A stretch of DNA of 64,000 bases from contig NZ_RKLN01000001.1 of the NCBI RefSeq assembly GCF_004011835.1, positions 620,001 through 684,000 on the forward strand. The letters run 5' to 3'. This document shows positions 53,972 through 63,318 of the stretch, in pieces. Source of the stretch: Rhodococcus spongiicola. GTDB lineage: Bacteria; Actinomycetota; Actinomycetes; Mycobacteriales; Mycobacteriaceae. The notes beneath the pieces were generated by a model. That model had not been told where the DNA came from. It saw only the letters and a program-made list of their open reading frames with translations, and searched no databases. A program made the translations under genes and the position numbers. The number at the start of each line of letters is the position of its first letter. Position 1 is the first letter of the stretch.

Positions 53972-54640
53972 GTGCGACGCTTCGAGTTCCCGGTCGACAG
54001 GCATCACGCCAAAGCAGTAAACGAGACCATCGGCGACATCCGGCACCTGCAGTGGTCCGCGGCGCTGATGGCTGTCCTTCTCGGCGCCGGGTCGGCATGG
54101 CTGTTCGTCCTGGGTCGGCCCTGGTCGTACATCGTGGGAGTGGTGCTGGCGATCTGCGCGCTGACGTCGCTGTTCATGGTGGTGTGGACCCCTCGCAAGG
54201 TGGGGAGCGTCGAAGACCTGTACGCGAAGGGCGAGTTGGTGCCAGCGGTCGTCTCGGAGATCCACCCCCGCGGCTACACCCTGCTCGCGCTGGTCGACAT
54301 CGCCAAGCCCGACACCGCCAAGCCGCACTACGCCCTCGTGGCCCGCACGGTCCGGGCGCTGCCGGGCAAGGGGTACAGCGTCGGAGCGCGGATACCATCG
54401 ACGTCGGTGCTGGGTGACCGCTCGACCCGCTCTCGAGGCGAGACGTATCAGATGGCGAGCATCATGCCGATCGCGTGGGGCACCCGCGACAGCAAGGTCC
54501 TCGCGCAGGCCGCGTCGCAGATCGACGGTGTCGAATGGAACCTGCTGAGCGAGAACATCTCCAGTTCGAAGAAGGTGCGCACGTCGGACGGGCAGTTCGT
54601 GCTGCTCGATCCGGCCGACCTCCCCGACGAATTGCATTGA
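53972..54640 (+). CDS. DUF3239-like membrane-associated protein
   Basis: A 222-residue protein starting at GTG 53972, 12 bases after XPB. Two membrane helices (about 30-70) and a soluble C-domain with LYAKGELVPAVVSEIHPRGYTLLALVDIAKPDTAKPHYALVARTVRALPGKGYSVGARIPST. I recall this as DUF3239 from Corynebacteriales, moderately sure. Function unknown. Coupling to XPB is probably positional. Confidence 0.65.
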   Translation: MRRFEFPVDRHHAKAVNETIGDIRHLQWSAALMAVLLGAGSAWLFVLGRPWSYIVGVVLAICALTSLFMVVWTPRKVGSVEDLYAKGELVPAVVSEIHPRGYTLLALVDIAKPDTAKPHYALVARTVRALPGKGYSVGARIPSTSVLGDRSTRSRGETYQMASIMPIAWGTRDSKVLAQAASQIDGVEWNLLSENISSSKKVRTSDGQFVLLDPADLPDELH

Positions 54641-54679
54641 TGGGATTCGTCGTTCGGGACTCCCGCAGCGGCGAACCCC

Positions 54680-54928
54680 TCAGATCATCAGCGCCGCAAG
54701 GCTGACGCCACCGACGCTTATCAGGCCGACCGTCACCGCGAGGGCCACCGACCCCATCAGGATCAGTGTGGCCAGGGCCGGCACCACTGCGACCACGAAC
54801 ATCAGGGAAGCCCACCACAGCACCGTCCGGACGGAGTTCGATAGCCCAAGATCCAAGTCCCGCAACATGCTCGTCTGGGCAGTACTGGACATCGGCTGTG
54901 TAATCGACCCATTCGCGCGGAGTTCCAT
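54680..54928 (-). CDS. Small membrane protein, unknown
   Basis: An 82-residue protein: polar N-terminus (1-35), then two hydrophobic helices (36-58 and 62-82) ending ALMI. ATG at 54928 has a strong GGAGGT upstream. Convergent with the DUF3239-like gene. No family recognised. Confidence 0.55.
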   Translation of the reverse strand: MELRANGSITQPMSSTAQTSMLRDLDLGLSNSVRTVLWWASLMFVVAVVPALATLILMGSVALAVTVGLISVGGVSLAALMI

Positions 54929-55424
54929 GAGGTGACCTCCAGTCAGGGGGTCACCTCAGTGTCTCGCACTTCAACGGTTTTCGCAGCACAGTTTCCCGAG
55001 GAATTCCGCATTGTCCGCTCTGTCCCGTTCGCCACACGGGGCGAACCGCGTTGAACCGCGGACGATCTCATTGCACTTGTCAATTGGACTGGAATGCGCG
55101 CGCTCTGGCTGGATACCGCGACAGGCGCATGCAAAGACAATGCTGCCCAAAGCTTTTCCCTACCACTCTGAGCGCCCGCGACGTGTCCCGTGCCGGACAC
55201 GTTTGGGCGTGGGAAAGTTGCCGGAACCCCGAATCGTTGATACAACAACTCTATTCCGACAACTGGAGATCTTTCCGGTCCCGTCGGAAGGCGTGGGTAG
55301 CCTCGCCAGCGGTCATCCCGATAGGTTCGCCGATTTCCGGAGGGATTCGGGCACTCGGCTTGCGGATCCCGCGAGCGAGGATTCGCGCCGTCCGAGGACG
55401 CACCGACCACGGGAGAGTCGCTCG
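54929..55424. other. Intergenic region upstream of otsA
   Basis: About 500 bases between a leftward small gene and otsA, with somewhat lower GC. Short open frames here have no coding features. No RNA motif recognised. It holds the otsA promoter. Confidence 0.5.
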
Positions 55425-57008
55425 ATGATGGATCTGTCCGACCAAAGCGCCACCGTCCTGTCCGATTTCGTCGTCGTGGCCAACCGGCTCCCAGTCGACA
55501 TGGTGGAACGATCCGACGGCACCACAACGTGGCGGCGCAGTCCCGGTGGACTGGTGACCGCTCTCGAACCGGTACTTCGCAGACGGAACGGGTGCTGGGT
55601 CGGATGGCCGGGCGTTTCCGATCGCGACGTCGATCCCTTCGTGCATGACGGTTTGCGCGTGCGCCCGGTTCGCCTCGATGCGCCGGACGTCGAGGGCTTC
55701 TACGAGGGCTTCTCCAACAGCACACTGTGGCCGCTGTACCACGATGTCGTGGTGAAACCGACGTTCGACCGGCACTGGTGGGCGGTGTACCGGGACGTGA
55801 ACCGTCGTTTCGCGCACGCCGCCGCGTCCGCCGCCGCGCCCGGGGCGACGGTCTGGGTCCACGACTACCAGCTACAGCTGGTCCCGCAGATGCTCCGCGA
55901 ACTGCGCCCGGACGTCACGATCGGGTTCTTCCTTCACATCCCGTTCCCACCGGTCGAGCTGTTCGCTCAATTGCCGTGGCGAAGAAACGTCATGGAGGGC
56001 ATGCTCGGCGCCGATCTGGTCGGGTTCCACCTCCCCGGTGGGGCCCAGAACTTCGTCGTCCTGGCCCGGCGGATGCTCGGTCTCGAGACCGCCCAGGCCG
56101 GGGCTGGGCGCGGTGAAGTCCGGCACGAAGGGCGGACCGTACGGGTCGGCGCCTTCCCGATATCGATCGACGCGGCCGACATGGTCGAGCGGGCCCGCAG
56201 CGAATCGGTCCGCCGGCGGTCGCAGGAGATCCGCGAGGATCTCGGCAATCCGGATCACATCCTTCTCGGCGTCGACCGACTGGACTACACCAAGGGCATC
56301 GATCTGCGTCTGGATGCGGTAGGCGAGCTGTACGACGAGGGCCGACTCGATCCGAGCCGCACCGTGATGGTCCAGCTCGCGACTCCCAGCCGCGAACAGG
56401 TCGAACAGTACGCACTCATGCGGAACTCGATCGAGACGCAGGTGGGACGCATCAACGGCGACCACGGCCAGCTCGGCCACCCCACCGTGCACTACCTGTA
56501 CCAGCCGGTGGACCGGGACGAGCTGATAGCCCTTTACGTCGCGGCCGACGTCATGCTGGTCACGCCGCTGCGGGACGGCATGAACCTCGTCGCCAAGGAG
56601 TATGTGGCGTGCCACCCAGACCACGACGGCGCGCTGGTGCTCAGCGAGTTCACCGGTGCCGCCTCCGAGTTGCGTCGGGCACACCTCGTCAATCCGCATG
56701 ATCTCGACTTGGTGAAGAACACGATCGTCGCCGCTCTCGAGCAGTCGGACGAGGAGCGACGGAACCGGATGGCCGCACTGCACGCTCAGGTGACCACGAA
56801 CGACGTGCATCGTTGGGCACAAACATTTCTCGACACCCTCGCCGCTACGAGCGAACAGGCTCCACCCCGGGGACGCGAGGACGCATCCCCCGCATGGCAG
56901 ATCCCGTCGACAGCGCCGTTCTCGTCGAAGGAGTCTCGCCTCGACGCCACCGCCGCGGGACGGCTTTCCACGCTGCCTCCGTACGAGCCGGACCCGACGC
57001 CGTCGTAG
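55425..57008 (+). CDS. otsA: Trehalose-6-phosphate synthase
   Basis: A 527-residue GT20 enzyme. Motifs: [13 protein letters not shown] with the G-loop [15 protein letters not shown] near the N-terminus, [15 protein letters not shown] (about residue 143), [15 protein letters not shown] (about 281) and [16 protein letters not shown] (about 379). It makes trehalose-6-phosphate from UDP/GDP-glucose and glucose-6-phosphate, supplying trehalose for mycolate carriers and stress protection. ATG at 55425 has GGGAGAG upstream. Pro/Ser-rich C-terminal tail (about 475-527). sigJ starts 9 bases after its stop. Confidence 0.94.
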   Translation: MMDLSDQSATVLSDFVVVANRLPVDMVERSDGTTTWRRSPGGLVTALEPVLRRRNGCWVGWPGVSDRDVDPFVHDGLRVRPVRLDAPDVEGFYEGFSNSTLWPLYHDVVVKPTFDRHWWAVYRDVNRRFAHAAASAAAPGATVWVHDYQLQLVPQMLRELRPDVTIGFFLHIPFPPVELFAQLPWRRNVMEGMLGADLVGFHLPGGAQNFVVLARRMLGLETAQAGAGRGEVRHEGRTVRVGAFPISIDAADMVERARSESVRRRSQEIREDLGNPDHILLGVDRLDYTKGIDLRLDAVGELYDEGRLDPSRTVMVQLATPSREQVEQYALMRNSIETQVGRINGDHGQLGHPTVHYLYQPVDRDELIALYVAADVMLVTPLRDGMNLVAKEYVACHPDHDGALVLSEFTGAASELRRAHLVNPHDLDLVKNTIVAALEQSDEERRNRMAALHAQVTTNDVHRWAQTFLDTLAATSEQAPPRGREDASPAWQIPSTAPFSSKESRLDATAAGRLSTLPPYEPDPTPS

Positions 57009-57017
57009 GATCGTGAC

Positions 57018-57944
57018 ATGGGTGTCGCGACACTGGCGGACTCGTTCGAGGAGCACCGAAGTCACCTGCTGTCCGCGGCGTACCGCCTCACCGGAAGCGT
57101 CAGCGACGCTGAGGACGCCGTGCAGGAGACGTGGCTCCGCCTCGCCGATGCCGACGTCGCAACCATTCGTGACCTCCGGGCATGGCTGACAACGGTGGTC
57201 GGGCGGATCTGCTTGGATCGACTTCGGTCCGCCGCGGTCCGCCGCGAGAACTACGTCGGACAGTGGCTGCCTGAACCCATCGTGACCGACGTGGCGCCGT
57301 CCAGGTCTCCAGACCCGCTGGATTCCGTTGTCCGCCAGGAGGACAACCGCATGGCGGCGATGGTCGTCCTGGACACGCTCTCCCCCGACCAGCGAGTGGC
57401 CTTCGTTCTGCACGACGGCTTCGCGATCCCGTTCGGAGAGATCGCAAAGGTTCTGTCGATCAGCGTGCCCACTGCGCGACAACTCGCGTCCCGCGCCCGC
57501 CGGGCGGTGGCAGATGCCCCGCCGCCGGTCTCGGAGACAGAACACGCCGAGGCCGTCACGCGGCTGATGGCAGCGCTGTCGAGCGGCGACCTCCAGGCCG
57601 TTCTCGCCGCACTGCACCCGGATGCGGTCACGGTCGGCGACGCAAATGGCACCACCACCACCGCTCTCAACGTGATCACCGGGGCCGACCGCTCGGCTCG
57701 CTTCTTCCTGGGCCTGGCCCGCAAGTACGGACTGGAGACGATCCTCGGCGCGGTCCCGGTGCTCGTCAACGGCCGACTCGGGTTCCTCAGCCCCAGCTCC
57801 CCCGGCGACGAGACCCACCCCGGTATTCCGGGGCGGGTCACCGCCTTCACCGTCCACGACGGCCGCGTCTGGGCTGCCTACGACATCGCGAACCCGGAGA
57901 AATTCGGCGGGATCAGGATTGCCGCTCCGCCTCGGATGCGGTAG
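57018..57944 (+). CDS. sigJ: ECF41-group sigma factor (SigJ type) with fused SnoaL-like domain
   Basis: A 308-residue protein. Sigma-2 (about 10-75: SAAYRLTGSVSDAEDAVQETWLRL, RAWLTTVVGRICLDRLRS) and sigma-4 (about 110-160: FGEIAKVLSISVPTARQLASRARRA). The ECF41 linker motif YVGQWLPEP (about 77-85) and a C-terminal SnoaL-like domain ending NPEKFGG, close to the NPDKL motif, are present. In ECF41 the C-domain controls activity in place of an anti-sigma factor. ATG at 57018. Its 3' end overlaps the convergent CMD gene by 32 bases, the usual ECF41 partner. Confidence 0.9.
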   Translation: MGVATLADSFEEHRSHLLSAAYRLTGSVSDAEDAVQETWLRLADADVATIRDLRAWLTTVVGRICLDRLRSAAVRRENYVGQWLPEPIVTDVAPSRSPDPLDSVVRQEDNRMAAMVVLDTLSPDQRVAFVLHDGFAIPFGEIAKVLSISVPTARQLASRARRAVADAPPPVSETEHAEAVTRLMAALSSGDLQAVLAALHPDAVTVGDANGTTTTALNVITGADRSARFFLGLARKYGLETILGAVPVLVNGRLGFLSPSSPGDETHPGIPGRVTAFTVHDGRVWAAYDIANPEKFGGIRIAAPPRMR

Positions 57945-58512
57945 ATGCGTCCCACGGCACCCGGCACGCGTCACCCGAGTTGAAGCCCTGGTCGTGGATG
58001 CCCAGTGCCGAGTTCATACGCGCACGCATGTTCTCGAGCGCGATCTGATACGTCAGCTCGACGACGCCGTCGCGTCCGAAGCGCCGCTCGAGGTCGGCCA
58101 CCTGCTCGTCGGTCGCGCTCGTCGGGGTCTCGGTCATCGCGTCCGCGTATGCGATCGCGGCCCGCTCGTCGTCACTGTAGAGCGGGGACGTGTCGTACTC
58201 GCCGATCTGCTGCAGTCGCTCCACGTCGAGACCGTCGAGACGCTGCAGCATGGCGCCGAAATCGATGCACCAGGAGCAGTCGACGGTCCACGCCACCCGA
58301 TAGACCGCGATCTCACGGATGTTGGGGGCCAGCACCGTCGACGCCTTCTGTGCGCCCATCTCGTGACGTGCCGAGACAGTGAACAGCTTGCGATGATTGG
58401 CGAGCACGGCGAACGGTTCGGGGACCTCCCCGAACTGCCGTCCGGCGTACCAGTACGCCGCCTTGACCATCGGTCCGGCCTCCTGCGGGCTCACCGCTTG
58501 AATTCGAGCCAT
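57913..58512 (-). CDS. Carboxymuconolactone decarboxylase (AhpD-like) family protein
   Basis: A 199-residue protein of the CMD/AhpD fold with the redox Cys motif CSWC in VAWTVDCSWCIDFGAMLQRL (about residue 78) and a conserved His region near ARHEMGAQ. ATG at 58512 has GGAGGAAG upstream. ECF41 sigma factors are typically linked to such genes. An ECF41 consensus promoter lies 59-85 bases upstream. The function in redox stress is inferred from the group. Confidence 0.88.
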   Translation of the reverse strand: MARIQAVSPQEAGPMVKAAYWYAGRQFGEVPEPFAVLANHRKLFTVSARHEMGAQKASTVLAPNIREIAVYRVAWTVDCSWCIDFGAMLQRLDGLDVERLQQIGEYDTSPLYSDDERAAIAYADAMTETPTSATDEQVADLERRFGRDGVVELTYQIALENMRARMNSALGIHDQGFNSGDACRVPWDASTASEAERQS

Positions 58513-58570
58513 GACTTCCTCCATCGTCCGCGTCAGGTCGGCCCGCCGGTTGCGTGCCGTCTACTCCGTA

Positions 58571-58597
58571 GACGAGACAGCACCGGAGAACGTGACA
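58571..58597 (-). promoter_or_regulatory. Candidate ECF41 (SigJ) promoter for CMD gene
   Basis: On the minus strand, TGTCACG (58597-58591) and CGTC (58574-58571) are separated by 16 bases, matching the ECF41 consensus TGTCACA-N16-CGTC with one difference. It gives a leader of about 50 bases. Confidence 0.75.
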
Positions 58598-58641
58598 CCG
58601 CCGAGATCGTGGGCCATCTGGGCCCTCGCTACGCTGGACAA

Positions 58642-59826
58642 ATGCCCTCAGCGCCCCGTTCCCGTACCGTCTCGCGACTGCAACCCTTCGGGTCCACGAT
58701 TTTTGCCGAGATGACGGCCCTCGCCACCGAGCACGATGCGATCAACCTGGGCCAGGGCTTTCCCGACACGGACGGTCCGGAGTCGATGCTCGAGGCCGCG
58801 CGGCAGGCCATCGCCGATGGTCTCAACCAGTACCCGCCGGGGCCGGGCATGCCGGTGTTGCGGCACGCGATCGCCGCCGACCGGCTCGCGAGGTACGGGA
58901 TCGCCCACGACCCCGAGCGCGAGGTGCTCGTCACCGTTGGGGCCACGGAGGGCATCAGCGCCGCAATTCTCGGGCTTGTCGAACCCGGCGACGAGGTAGT
59001 GCTCATCGAGCCGTACTACGACTCCTACGCGGCGGCCGTCGCGCTCGCAGGCGCGACCCGGCGATCGGTGCCGATGGCGCGGGACGGTGACCGCTTCGCA
59101 CTCGATCTCGATGCACTGCGCGCCGCGGTGACCCCGAAGACCCGGATGCTGGTGGTGAACTCACCGCACAATCCGACAGGCACGGTGCTCACCAGCGCCG
59201 AGATGTCCGCGGTGGCGGAATTGGCTTGCGAGCGCGACCTGCTCGTCCTCAGCGACGAGGTGTACGAGCACCTCGTATTCGACGGCCGTACCCACACTCC
59301 GATGGCTTCACTGCCCGGCATGTACGAACGCACCGTCACTGTCTCCAGCGCCGCCAAGACGTTCAGCGTGACCGGCTGGAAGACCGGATGGGCGTGCGGC
59401 CCCGGCGAACTCGTCGACGCCGTGCGCGCCGCGAAGCAATTCATGTCCTTCGTGGCCGGTGGCCCGTTCCAGCCTGCGGTCGCACACGCGCTCGAGCACG
59501 AGCAGGCGTGGATCGTTGAAATGCGCAACGGATTGCAACGCAAGCGCGATCTACTGGCCTATGCCCTACGTGACGCCGGATTCGGCGTGTACTCGGGCGG
59601 AGGCACCTACTTTCTCTGCGCGGACATCACGGGGTTCGGCCTCCGTGACGATATCGAGTTCTGCAGGACGCTTCCCGAACGCGCTGGGGTGGCGGCGGTT
59701 CCGCTCAGCGTGTTCACAGACCACCCCGATCAGTGGAATCACCTGGTGCGCTTCGCCTTCTGCAAGCGGGACGAGGTCCTGGTGGAGGCAGCGAAACGAC
59801 TGGGCCGACTGGAGGTGTCTGGGTGA
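58642..59826 (+). CDS. dapC: N-succinyldiaminopimelate aminotransferase (DapC)
   Basis: A 394-residue class I PLP aminotransferase. Motifs: GQGFPDTDGPESM, NQYPPGPGMPVLR, VTVGATEGISAAILGLVEPGDEV, NSPHNPTGTVL, SDEVYEHL and the PLP Lys in SSAAKTFSVTGWKTGW (about residue 238). M. tuberculosis Rv0858c is annotated DapC (recalled). It acts in lysine/DAP synthesis; related kynurenine-type aminotransferases cannot be excluded. ATG at 58642. Its stop overlaps the AraC start (GTGA). Confidence 0.85.
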   Translation: MPSAPRSRTVSRLQPFGSTIFAEMTALATEHDAINLGQGFPDTDGPESMLEAARQAIADGLNQYPPGPGMPVLRHAIAADRLARYGIAHDPEREVLVTVGATEGISAAILGLVEPGDEVVLIEPYYDSYAAAVALAGATRRSVPMARDGDRFALDLDALRAAVTPKTRMLVVNSPHNPTGTVLTSAEMSAVAELACERDLLVLSDEVYEHLVFDGRTHTPMASLPGMYERTVTVSSAAKTFSVTGWKTGWACGPGELVDAVRAAKQFMSFVAGGPFQPAVAHALEHEQAWIVEMRNGLQRKRDLLAYALRDAGFGVYSGGGTYFLCADITGFGLRDDIEFCRTLPERAGVAAVPLSVFTDHPDQWNHLVRFAFCKRDEVLVEAAKRLGRLEVSG

Positions 59827-60839
59827 GCCTGGCAACCATCCCGTCGGACTTTCTCCGACGCTCACTGCGCCTGGCCGAGGCAGCGGGTGCCGACTTGGCG
59901 TCGACGCTCGACACGTCCGGTATCGACGTGGCCGCGCTCGACGACCCCCGGGCGCGGCTGACCCCGGAACAGGTCACTGCCGTCACCCAGGCCGCCTGGC
60001 AGATGACGGACGACGAACTGTTCGGGCTCGGTGCGGCGCCGGTGCCGCGCGGGACATTTCGGCTGATCTGCCTGGCACTCATCCACCGACCCGACCTGGG
60101 CAGCGCGCTCGAGCGGATGGCAGACGTCACCCGTGCCCTCCCGGTCCCGCCACTCACGCTCGTTCACGGCGAGGATTCGACGCGGCTCGAGGTTCGCGTG
60201 GACGTCCGCGGCGACGTCTATGCACCGGAGTTCGTCGACGAGGCTTTTCGGCTCGTCACCGATTTCGAGTTGATCCTGCTGCACCGCTTCGCAGCCTGGC
60301 TCGTGGGTCGACGCTTGAAGCTGCGCTCGGTGCTGATCCCCTACCCCGAGCCCGAACCGCAGTTCGCGAAACACTACGACGCGATCTTCGGCGTGCCGGT
60401 GACATTCGGCGCGCCGGTGGCGTCCCTCGAGTTCGACAACGCCATTCTGCGAGCTCCGATCATCCAGGACGAGCGGAGCCTCGCGGAGTACCTGCGCGAG
60501 TCCCCGAACCTCTTGTTGTCCGAACGTGACTACGAGAGCACGGCGTCGGCGCAGGTTCGTCGAGTGCTGGAGATGGGAGTTCAGGGTCGCACCTGCACCG
60601 CGGAAGAGATCGCGGAGATGCTGTCGATCAGCGTCCCACACCTGCGCCGGCTGCTCCGGCAGGAGGGAACGTCACTCAACCATCTGCGCGAGGAAGTACT
60701 GCGCGACGCCGCGATCGCAGCGCTCCGTCGCGGCGAGCCCGTCGACGAACTGTCCGCCCGGCTGGGCTTCTCCGAGCCGAGCGCGTTCCGCCGAGCGTTC
60801 AAGCGATGGACGGGCGCGACGCCCGGTGCCTACCGCTAG
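59823..60839 (+). CDS. AraC-family transcription regulator
   Basis: A 338-residue regulator with an N-terminal arabinose-binding-like domain (FRLICLALIHRPDLGSALERMADVTRALPVPP) and a C-terminal AraC HTH (about 250-338: TAEEIAEMLSISVPHLRRLLRQEGTSLNHLREEVLRDAAIAALRRGEPVDELSARLGFSEPSAFRRAFKRWTGATPGAYR). GTG at 59823 overlaps the dapC stop. Ligand unknown. It may control the convergent ADH gene. Confidence 0.88.
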   Translation: MSLATIPSDFLRRSLRLAEAAGADLASTLDTSGIDVAALDDPRARLTPEQVTAVTQAAWQMTDDELFGLGAAPVPRGTFRLICLALIHRPDLGSALERMADVTRALPVPPLTLVHGEDSTRLEVRVDVRGDVYAPEFVDEAFRLVTDFELILLHRFAAWLVGRRLKLRSVLIPYPEPEPQFAKHYDAIFGVPVTFGAPVASLEFDNAILRAPIIQDERSLAEYLRESPNLLLSERDYESTASAQVRRVLEMGVQGRTCTAEEIAEMLSISVPHLRRLLRQEGTSLNHLREEVLRDAAIAALRRGEPVDELSARLGFSEPSAFRRAFKRWTGATPGAYR

Positions 60840-60859
60840 ACGCCACCGCACCGCATATT

Positions 60860-60906
60860 GCATGGGCGGGTCCCGGTCTCGGGCAATGACAGGACCCGGC
60901 CCATGC
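60860..60906. terminator. Bidirectional terminator with one-base bulge
   Basis: GCATGGGC plus GGGTCC (60860-60873) pairs with GGACCC, a bulged G and GCCCATGC (60892-60906). It lies between the convergent AraC and ADH genes. Confidence 0.8.
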
Positions 60907-60914
60907 GAATCGAC

Positions 60915-61958
60915 TCAGGGCTGCACGAGGATCCGGATCGGATTGCCTTCCTGGGTGCGCAGCTTCTCGATGCCCTTCGCGACGTCCTCGAGCGGGACGA
61001 TCTCGCTGACCGACCGGGACAGGTCGAGTCGACCACGGGACACGAGTTCGGCGAGGGTTTCGATGTCCGCGTTCTTGTAGCCGAGGTGCCCCATCACTTG
61101 TTTCCTCGTGAACGCCAGCGCCGCGCTCGGACCGGCTGAGACTTCCTCGCCGCTCATCCCGACCACGATCAGGCGCCCACCAAAGTCGAGGCAGCGAAGC
61201 GCCTGCTCCGACGTGACCTTCAGGCCGACCGAGTCGAACGCGACGTCGAGGAGTCGGCCACCGAGGGCCTCGGCCACCTTCTGAACCAGGTTCTCGTCCC
61301 GTGAGTCAAATGCGTAGTCCGCGCCGAGTTCGAGCGCCCGCTCCCGCACTGCAGGGTTGATGTCGAACGCCAGGATCGGGGACGCGCCGACGACGCGCGC
61401 CAATTGGACGATGTGGGTGCCGATTCCGCCGACACCCCAGACGCCGACAGCTTCACCGACGGCGACCTCGCCAGTACGCACGACCGCACCGAACGGAGTG
61501 GACACGGCGTCGGCGAGCAACGCCGCCTGCTCCATGGACACGTTGTCGGGAATCTTCGTCAGGCCGACCGCCTGGGCTACCGAGTACTCGGCCCACGCAC
61601 CGTCATAGGCGAAGGCCATCAACTGGATATTCAGGCAGTTCACGATGTCACCGCGACGACAGCTGCGACACTTCATGTCCGGTCGGCCTGCCGCGAGGAT
61701 CACCCTGTCCCCGATCTCCCAGCCCTCGACCCCGGGCCCGAGCTTCGCGATGGTGCCGGACGACTCGTGTCCCTGCGTCACGACCGGGACGAGGGCGGGG
61801 AAAATGCCGTCGAGCAGGCTCAGGTCGGAGTGGCAGATCCCGCAGTAGGCGATCTTGACGAGCACCTCGCCGGGGCCGGGTTCGGGGATCGGGACATCCT
61901 CCACCACATTGGTTTTCGTATCTGCATGGAATCGCGCCGCGCGCATCGTCTCTGCCAC
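60915..61958 (-). CDS. Zinc-binding alcohol dehydrogenase (MDR family)
   Basis: A 347-residue medium-chain dehydrogenase. Catalytic zinc: Cys in YCGICHSD, GHE motif in TQGHESSG. NAD(P) binding: GVGGIGTHIVQLARVVGA. In the structural-zinc loop, only three Cys remain in CRSCRRGDIVNC; the position of the first usual Cys is Asp, so the structural zinc may be altered. GTG at 61958 has AAAGGA upstream. It oxidises an alcohol or reduces an aldehyde; substrate unknown. Convergent with AraC. Confidence 0.86.
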   Translation of the reverse strand: MAETMRAARFHADTKTNVVEDVPIPEPGPGEVLVKIAYCGICHSDLSLLDGIFPALVPVVTQGHESSGTIAKLGPGVEGWEIGDRVILAAGRPDMKCRSCRRGDIVNCLNIQLMAFAYDGAWAEYSVAQAVGLTKIPDNVSMEQAALLADAVSTPFGAVVRTGEVAVGEAVGVWGVGGIGTHIVQLARVVGASPILAFDINPAVRERALELGADYAFDSRDENLVQKVAEALGGRLLDVAFDSVGLKVTSEQALRCLDFGGRLIVVGMSGEEVSAGPSAALAFTRKQVMGHLGYKNADIETLAELVSRGRLDLSRSVSEIVPLEDVAKGIEKLRTQEGNPIRILVQP

Positions 61959-62143
61959 CGTGTGGTCCTTTCAAAGCCGTGAGAACGGCTCATTCGAAGA
62001 ACGCGCGCGGCCCACGGAAGTGCGCGTTCCACGGAGCCGAAGGGTCCGAACGCTCCAACCCTACGCCGAAGCGGTGCTGCTCCACGGCCCCGGCCGCGGA
62101 GCAGCACCAAGGAGAGCGCGACCGCGCGTCCGTCGTCCTCGAA

Positions 62144-63226
62144 TCACGCGCCCTGGCGGCGGGAGGCGACGGCCTCGGCGAGACGCTCGAGCGTCGCCGC
62201 GGTGGTGTTCCAGTCGATGCATGCGTCGGTGATCGACTGACCGTAGGTGAGTTCGTCGCTGCGCCCGAGGGTCAGGTCCTGGCGTCCGGCCTCGATGAAG
62301 CTCTCGAGCATGATGCCGACGATGTCCCTGTCACCGGCCGCGACGCGCTCGGCGACGTCGGCGGCGACGTCGACCTGCTTGTTGTGGTCCTTGCGGCTGT
62401 TGCCGTGGCTGGCATCGATGACGACCCGCCGCGGCAGATCGGACTTGCGCAACCGCGCCATCGTGTCAGCGACGGTGGCGGCGTCATAGTTAGGCCCATC
62501 GGTGCCGCCGCGCAGGATGACGTGGCAGTCGGGGTTGCCGACGGTTTGGATCAGTGCTGCCTGGCCCTCGAGGTCGGTGCCGGGGAACACGTGGCTCGCC
62601 GCCGCGGCGCGAACGCCGTCGACGGCCACCTGGACGTCGCCCTCGGTGGAGTTCTTGATCCCGACGGGCATCGACAGCGCACTGCACAGCTGGCGGTGAA
62701 CCTGGCTGGCCGCGGTGCGGGCGCCGATCGCACCGTAGGTGACCAGATCGGCAATGTACTGCGGCATGATCGGGTCGAGGAACTCGCAGCCGACGGGCAG
62801 GCCGAGTCCGGAGATGTCGAGCAGCAGCTTGCGACCGATCCGCAGGCCGGTGTTGATGTCGTAGGTGCCGTCGAGGTGCGGATCGTTGAGCAGCCCCTTC
62901 CACCCGAGCGTGGTGCGCGGCTTCTCGAAGTAGACGCGCATGACGATCTGCAGGTCGTCTCGCAACTCCTCGGCCTTCGCCGCGAGTCGGCGCGCGTAGT
63001 CCATCGCTGCCTCGGGGTCGTGAACCGAGCACGGGCCGACCACCACGATGAGGCGGTCGTCGCCCCCATCCAGGATGTTGATCGTGTCGGCACGCCCGGA
63101 GCGAACGGTGGCCGTTGCCACCTCGTCAGGGGTGTGCTCGGCACGCACGACGGACGGCGCCACGAGCGGGCTGATGCTGACGGTGCGCTGATCGTCGAGG
63201 CGCTGGTCGTTGGTGAGAACTGTCAT
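62144..63226 (-). CDS. aroF: Type I DAHP synthase (AroF/G type)
   Basis: A 360-residue type I 3-deoxy-D-arabino-heptulosonate-7-phosphate synthase (E. coli-like). Motifs: VVGPCSVHDPEAA, RVYFEKPRTTLGWKGLLNDPHLD, PVGIKNSTEGDV and IDASHGNSRKDHNKQ, including metal and PEP ligands. It starts aromatic amino acid synthesis. Type II (AroG in mycobacteria) is a different fold, so this organism may have both. A leader peptide with Tyr-Phe-Trp-Phe lies upstream, suggesting control by aromatic amino acid supply. ATG at 63226. Confidence 0.94.
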   Translation of the reverse strand: MTVLTNDQRLDDQRTVSISPLVAPSVVRAEHTPDEVATATVRSGRADTINILDGGDDRLIVVVGPCSVHDPEAAMDYARRLAAKAEELRDDLQIVMRVYFEKPRTTLGWKGLLNDPHLDGTYDINTGLRIGRKLLLDISGLGLPVGCEFLDPIMPQYIADLVTYGAIGARTAASQVHRQLCSALSMPVGIKNSTEGDVQVAVDGVRAAAASHVFPGTDLEGQAALIQTVGNPDCHVILRGGTDGPNYDAATVADTMARLRKSDLPRRVVIDASHGNSRKDHNKQVDVAADVAERVAAGDRDIVGIMLESFIEAGRQDLTLGRSDELTYGQSITDACIDWNTTAATLERLAEAVASRRQGA

Positions 63227-63281
63227 CTCGGTTCGGTTTCCTATTCTCAGGCCGACCCTCGAAGACTTGAAGAATCCCAGC

Positions 63282-63303
63282 GAGCCGGCCCGTCATCCGG
63301 CTC
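63282..63303 (-). terminator. Attenuator terminator hairpin upstream of aroF
   Basis: GAGCCGG and CCGGCTC pair (63297-63303 with 63282-63288, 8-base loop), followed on the minus strand by ATTCTTC. The 3' arm region GGGCCGGC can instead pair with GCCGGCCC in the leader ORF, giving mutually exclusive folds. Confidence 0.65.
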
Positions 63304-63318
63304 TCGGGTGGGAGATTG

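Noticed and set aside
55051-55428. 125-residue open frame upstream of otsA
   Set aside because: Arg/Cys/Trp-rich composition without conserved pattern and no ribosome-binding site.
55872-57974. 700-residue minus-strand frame opposite otsA and sigJ
   Set aside because: Antisense shadow of two clear genes.
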